Below are positions 60,916 to 64,000 of a stretch of DNA of 64,000 nt, one piece after another. The position numbers and the translations under genes are program-made. The stretch comes from Burkholderia catarinensis (GTDB lineage Bacteria > Pseudomonadota > Gammaproteobacteria > Burkholderiales > Burkholderiaceae): positions 124,001 through 188,000 of the forward strand of contig NZ_MDEQ02000006.1 in NCBI RefSeq assembly GCF_001883705.2, read 5' to 3'. Positions within the stretch are counted from its first letter, which is position 1. The number at the start of each line of letters is the position of its first letter. Under the pieces are notes generated by a model. That model was not told the DNA's origin, searched no databases, and saw nothing but the letters and a program-made list of their open reading frames with translations.

Positions 60916-61473
60916 TCAGGTGAATACCCAGATCACGCGCGTCGGCGCTTCGGTCAGGTTGGCGTAACGGAACCGCTTGTGCGCAGGAAGCTGGAATGCA
61001 TCGTTCGGGCCGAGCGTGACGGGCGTATCGTCGCCGTCTACCCAGATCGTCAGTTCTCCTTCGAGCACGAAACCACCCTGCTCGTCGCTGTCGTCGACGG
61101 GCCGCTCGCCGCTGCTCGCGCCGGGCGCGAGATGGCTTTCGAGGACCGAGAAGCGCGAGCGCATGTTCGGCGACACGAGGATGTCGGTAATGCCCGCCGC
61201 GTAATACACGGTGCGCCGCTCGTCGGGCCGCGTGACCCACGGCACGCTGCGCGGCTTGCTCAGGCTGTAGAAATACGTGGTCGGCACGCCGAGCGCCTCG
61301 CCGATCGCGGTGAGATCCGCGACCGTCGGGCGCGACAGCCCGCGCTCGACCTGCGACAGAAAGCCGACCGAGCGGCCGATCCGTTCGGCGAGATCGTTGA
61401 GCGTGACCTTGCGATGCTTGCGCAGGTCGCGGATCAGGATCGCCAGACTTTCTATCTCTTCCTGTTCGTTCAT
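60916..61473 (-). CDS. puuR: XRE-cupin transcriptional regulator (PuuR-like)
   Basis: 185 aa. N-terminal HTH_3 domain (about 8-65; IRDLRKHRKVTLNDLAERIG, SVGFLSQVERGLSRPTVADL) and C-terminal cupin sensor (about 105-183; GGFVLEGELTIWVDG, LPAHKRFRYANLTEAPTRVI). This is the architecture of PuuR, the putrescine-responsive repressor. Encoded between puuB and puuA in the same direction, so it probably represses this operon. ATG at 61473. Confidence 0.9.
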   Translation of the reverse strand: MNEQEEIESLAILIRDLRKHRKVTLNDLAERIGRSVGFLSQVERGLSRPTVADLTAIGEALGVPTTYFYSLSKPRSVPWVTRPDERRTVYYAAGITDILVSPNMRSRFSVLESHLAPGASSGERPVDDSDEQGGFVLEGELTIWVDGDDTPVTLGPNDAFQLPAHKRFRYANLTEAPTRVIWVFT

Positions 61474-61490
61474 GATGAATTCCGGTGCGG

Positions 61491-62780
61491 TCAGACGGTA
61501 TCGCGCAGACGGTACCAGGCCTTGCCGATCGCTTCCAGCGGCGCGGCGAGCCGGTCGCCGCCGGGGAAGCGCGGGTTTCGGATGCGCTGGTACTGCGCGA
61601 GCAGGCGCTCGTCGCCGAGCACGGCGTCGGCAACCGCGCGCGCGCCGGCGAGCGTCGGCAGCACGCCGTGCCCCGAGAAGCCCTGCAGCCAGAAGCGCTG
61701 CCCGTGGCGGCCGATGTCCGGCGTGCGGCGCATGCTGATGTCGATGTGGCCGCCCCACGCGTAATCGAGCGGCACGCCGGCCAGTTGCGGGAACACGCGT
61801 TCGAGGTGCGGGCGCGTCGCCGCCGCGATATCGGCCGGAATGCCGCCGAGATACGTGCAGCCGCCGCCGAACAGCAGCCGGTTGTCGGGGCTCAGGCGGA
61901 AGTAGTCGGGCACGAACTGGTTGTCGATCACGCAACTGTTCTGCGGCAGCAGCGCACGCGCGAGCTCCGGCGCGAGCGGCGCGGTCGCGACCTGGTACGT
62001 GCCGACCGGCAGCAGCCGGCGCGCCAGGTCGCGATCGAGCCGGTCGACATACGCGTTGCAGGCAAGCACGAGCACGTCCGCGCGCACCTCGCCGCGCGCC
62101 GTGCGGGCGACATGGCCGCCGGCCGTCTCGCAGCAGTCGAGCACGCGGCTCTGTTCGAAGATGCGGCCGCCCGCGCGCTCGATCGTCTGCGCGAGGCCGA
62201 GCGCGAGCTTCAGCGGATTCAGGTGGCCGGCCTCGGGATCGTGGAGCGCCGCGAGATAGCGCGTGCCGCCGATCCAGTCGGGCATCTCGTCACGCCCGAT
62301 CACGCGCAGGCGGTCGTAACCCCAGCGCTCGGCTGCCTCGTCGCGGGCCTGCGCGAGCATCGCGACGCGGCGCGGCCGCACGGCGGCCCACAGGCTGCCG
62401 GGCCGGTAGTCGATGTCGAAACCGTGCCGCTCCGGCAGTTCGCGTACCTCGGCCGCCGCCCAGCGCATGCTGTCCCACAGCACGCGCGCGCCGTCGCGGC
62501 CGAGCGAATCCTCGAGCGGCTGCATGTCGCACGACCAGCCGAGCAGCGCCTGCCCGCCGTTGCGGCCCGACGCGGCCCACGCGACGCGGCTCGCTTCGAG
62601 CACGACGACGCGCTTGCCGGCAAGCGCGAGGCGCAATGCCGTATGCAGCCCGCTGAAGCCCGCGCCGACGACGAGCACGTCGGCGTCGATGCGTTCGTCC
62701 AGTTCCGGACGATGCGGGATCGGCGCCGGATAGGTGCTGGCGTAGTAGCTTGCGACGTGACGGTCGGACTGCACGAACAT
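61491..62780 (-). CDS. puuB: FAD-dependent gamma-glutamylputrescine oxidase (PuuB family)
   Basis: 429 aa, DAO/glycine-oxidase fold. FAD-binding DADVLVVGAGFSGLHTALRL (33-52), ASRVAWAASGRNGGQALLGW (active-site loop), and C-terminal GFSGHGVLPTLAGARAVADA. It oxidises gamma-glutamylputrescine to the aldehyde with release of H2O2 and ammonia. ATG at 62780 with GGGAG 5 nt upstream. First gene of the puu set; a puuC/puuD gene is not in the window. Confidence 0.93.
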   Translation of the reverse strand: MFVQSDRHVASYYASTYPAPIPHRPELDERIDADVLVVGAGFSGLHTALRLALAGKRVVVLEASRVAWAASGRNGGQALLGWSCDMQPLEDSLGRDGARVLWDSMRWAAAEVRELPERHGFDIDYRPGSLWAAVRPRRVAMLAQARDEAAERWGYDRLRVIGRDEMPDWIGGTRYLAALHDPEAGHLNPLKLALGLAQTIERAGGRIFEQSRVLDCCETAGGHVARTARGEVRADVLVLACNAYVDRLDRDLARRLLPVGTYQVATAPLAPELARALLPQNSCVIDNQFVPDYFRLSPDNRLLFGGGCTYLGGIPADIAAATRPHLERVFPQLAGVPLDYAWGGHIDISMRRTPDIGRHGQRFWLQGFSGHGVLPTLAGARAVADAVLGDERLLAQYQRIRNPRFPGGDRLAAPLEAIGKAWYRLRDTV

Positions 62781-62789
62781 GCGGACTCC

Positions 62790-62840
62790 CGTGAAAATTA
62801 CGCCGATAAATTTCATGAAAAATTAGCACGGCAATTTCAC
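62790..62840 (-). promoter_or_regulatory. AT-rich operator region of the puu operon
   Basis: An imperfect dyad formed by GTGAAAATTACGCCG and CACGGCAATTTCAC surrounds AAATTTCATGAAAAATT, itself nearly palindromic, just before puuB. Likely binding region for the PuuR-like repressor. Confidence 0.45.
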
Positions 62841-63338
62841 GGAAGCAAGCGAGCAAAAAAAAACGGCGTATCGGTCTGATGAATCAACGCTGCGCCGTTA
62901 GTCTGGTTAGCTGAAGATTCGCGGCCCGGGCAGACCCAGTCAGCGCCGAAATGGACTTTCGTGAAAGCCGCGAAGATCGATGGCGTCCAGGTCTGGCGGG
63001 TTCGTACTTCCATCCTCGATCGCCGTTGTCGGACGGGTCGGCCGGCCTGCCTCCAGCCGCACGCACCTGCCTTGCCTGTGGTGCAGACACCGGAAACATC
63101 GGCTCGAAATGCGCCCTCGCCCGCGGCATGAGGCGCTCCGGATCGGCCGATACACGAAACGCCTCGCGCATGAACCGCACTGGCCCGGTGAATGTTCCTG
63201 CCATCCGCCCGGACCAAATTTTTACCCTTGTAAAAATTTTGGACGGAGAGAATGACGCGCTGAAACCGAACGTCACCCACCCAAGCACGGCCCCCGTAAA
63301 CCCTTTCAGACCCAACCCAATCGCTGACGGGAGACAAG
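62841..63338. other. Spacer between puuB and the codB-like gene
   Basis: About 500 bp without a supported gene; a long minus-strand frame here lacks a ribosome site and recognisable domain. It contains the dyad at 63214-63242 and the likely promoter of the permease. Confidence 0.5.
63214..63242. promoter_or_regulatory. Operator-like dyad upstream of the codB-like gene
   Basis: CCAA-ATTTTTAC (63214-63225), 4 bp, GTAAAAAT-TTTGG (63230-63242): an AT-rich dyad, perfect but for one extra base, about 97 bp before the permease start. Confidence 0.5.
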
Positions 63339-64000
63339 ATGCCCACGAACCGGGATGCAAGCCCGATGGACAAATCGGATCACGGAGAATTCTCGCTGAG
63401 CGAAGTCCCGCTCGAGAAACGCACCGGATTTCTGTCCATCACGATGGTGTTGTTGAGTTTCACGTTCTTCACGGGAACGATGTTTGCCGGCGGCAAGATC
63501 GGTGTAGCCTTCGACGTCGTCAGCATGATCCAGATCGCCTTAATCGGAAACCTGTTGCTCGCCGCCTATGCGGCATCGCTTGCGCTGATTGCCGCCCGCA
63601 GCGGCCTGAATGCGGTACTGATGGGGCGATTCTGCTTCGGGGAAGTCGGCAGCAAGCTGTCCGATTTCCTGCTCGGCTTCGCCGAACTCGGCTGGTACGC
63701 ATGGGGAACCGCGACGGTGGCGATCGTATTGGTCAAGCTGCTGGGTTGGCCGGCCTCCGTTACCACGCCGTTGATGATCCTCTTCGGCTTCGGATTTTCC
63801 ATCACGGCCATCATCGGCTATCGCGGCATGGATGTGCTGTCGCGCGTCTCCGTGCCGTTGATGTTCGTGCTTCTGATGACGTCGATGTGGATCGCCACCC
63901 GCGATATCGGCGGGTGGGCCGGCCTCACGCATATCGCGCCGTCTCATCCGATGCAGTTCTCGGCCGCCGTGACCATGGTCATCGGCACCTTTGCCAGCGG
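63339..64000 (+). CDS. codB: CodB-like NCS1 cytosine/purine permease, partial
   Basis: The ATG at 63339 has GGGAG 6 nt upstream; the frame stays open to the right edge (220 codons). It aligns with the first half of E. coli CodB: hydrophobic helix 1 (ITMVLLSFTFFTGTMFAGGK), IALIGNLLLAAYAASLALIA, the ARSGLNAVLMGRFCFGEVGS loop and ELGWYAWGTATVAIVLVKLL. NCS1 carriers import nucleobases or related compounds with Na+ or H+. A deaminase or hydrolase gene may follow outside the window. Confidence 0.88.
   Translation, partial: MPTNRDASPMDKSDHGEFSLSEVPLEKRTGFLSITMVLLSFTFFTGTMFAGGKIGVAFDVVSMIQIALIGNLLLAAYAASLALIAARSGLNAVLMGRFCFGEVGSKLSDFLLGFAELGWYAWGTATVAIVLVKLLGWPASVTTPLMILFGFGFSITAIIGYRGMDVLSRVSVPLMFVLLMTSMWIATRDIGGWAGLTHIAPSHPMQFSAAVTMVIGTFAS

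Noticed and set aside
62837..63373. 178- and 158-codon minus-strand frames upstream of puuB
   Set aside because: No ribosome site or domain; they overlap the puu operator region and the start of codB.

Overview
The window is very GC-rich (high GC at third codon positions) and its gene content fits a Burkholderia replicon, most likely the second chromosome of a Burkholderia cepacia complex species. Pointers are a T3SS operon of the type found in that complex next to paired LuxR regulators, a periplasmic-type trehalase, MocR and GNAT families, and an FNR-controlled acetate kinase/phosphotransacetylase/PHA-like cluster that resembles low-oxygen-activated genes described in Burkholderia. I saw no rRNA, tRNA, CRISPR array, prophage or transposase gene.

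Layout. 1-10972 (minus): a tightly overlapping type III secretion operon transcribed sctV-S-C-D-(small protein)-I-J-K-L-N-O, with sctO running off the left edge. 11224-13246: two divergent LuxR-type regulators. 13370-18169: an NRAMP-related divalent metal transporter (minus) and an OprB-type porin (plus), diverging from a region with several very small ORFs that have good ribosome binding sites; two of them are CxxC peptides. 18266-21706: trehalase and a DHA2-type exporter. 21783-21955 (minus): a structured RNA gene candidate. 22081-23298: a YcaQ-like DNA glycosylase, followed by a 319-bp nested palindromic repeat element. 23639-29235: fabI-like, PhaC-like, ackA and pta genes (minus) diverge from an orphan F1-ATPase gamma/epsilon pair across an FNR/ANR box. 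29259-33298: small genes, a YefM-YoeB toxin-antitoxin pair, a HAD hydrolase, a DUF4142 gene with a terminator-ended leader, and acetyltransferases. 33355-35616: a LysR regulator and diaminopimelate decarboxylase. 36268-40215: polar amino acid (probably cystine) ABC transporter, cystathionine beta-lyase and DUF3088. 40507-42997: DMT exporter and MocR regulator. 43198-44378: a lower-GC island with an aspzincin metallopeptidase and an OmpA-like protein. 44456-47004: nadV-nadM NAD salvage. 47186-50030: small conserved proteins. 50049-56814: a divergent membrane/polyamine gene set (SpeD, lipoprotein, DUF4178, SPFH, DUF350; membrane-fused spermidine synthase and Tat-type flavin oxidase). 56939-59391: amidase, LprI-like, unknown and GNAT genes. 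59417-62780: puuA/regulator/puuB polyamine catabolism. 63339-64000: a CodB-like permease cut by the right edge.

How the parts fit. The T3SS operon is probably governed by nearby regulators. The pta-ackA-PhaC-FabI operon carries a correctly spaced class II FNR site, so it probably serves low-oxygen acetyl-phosphate and carbon storage metabolism. The most system-like novelty is the polyamine/membrane set at 50-57 kb, whose members join aminopropyl-donor production, a membrane-embedded aminopropyltransferase and an exported amine oxidase. Second is the NRAMP/porin locus with its small CxxC leader ORFs and a possible translational switch. All function statements rest on motif recognition by eye; no database search was run.
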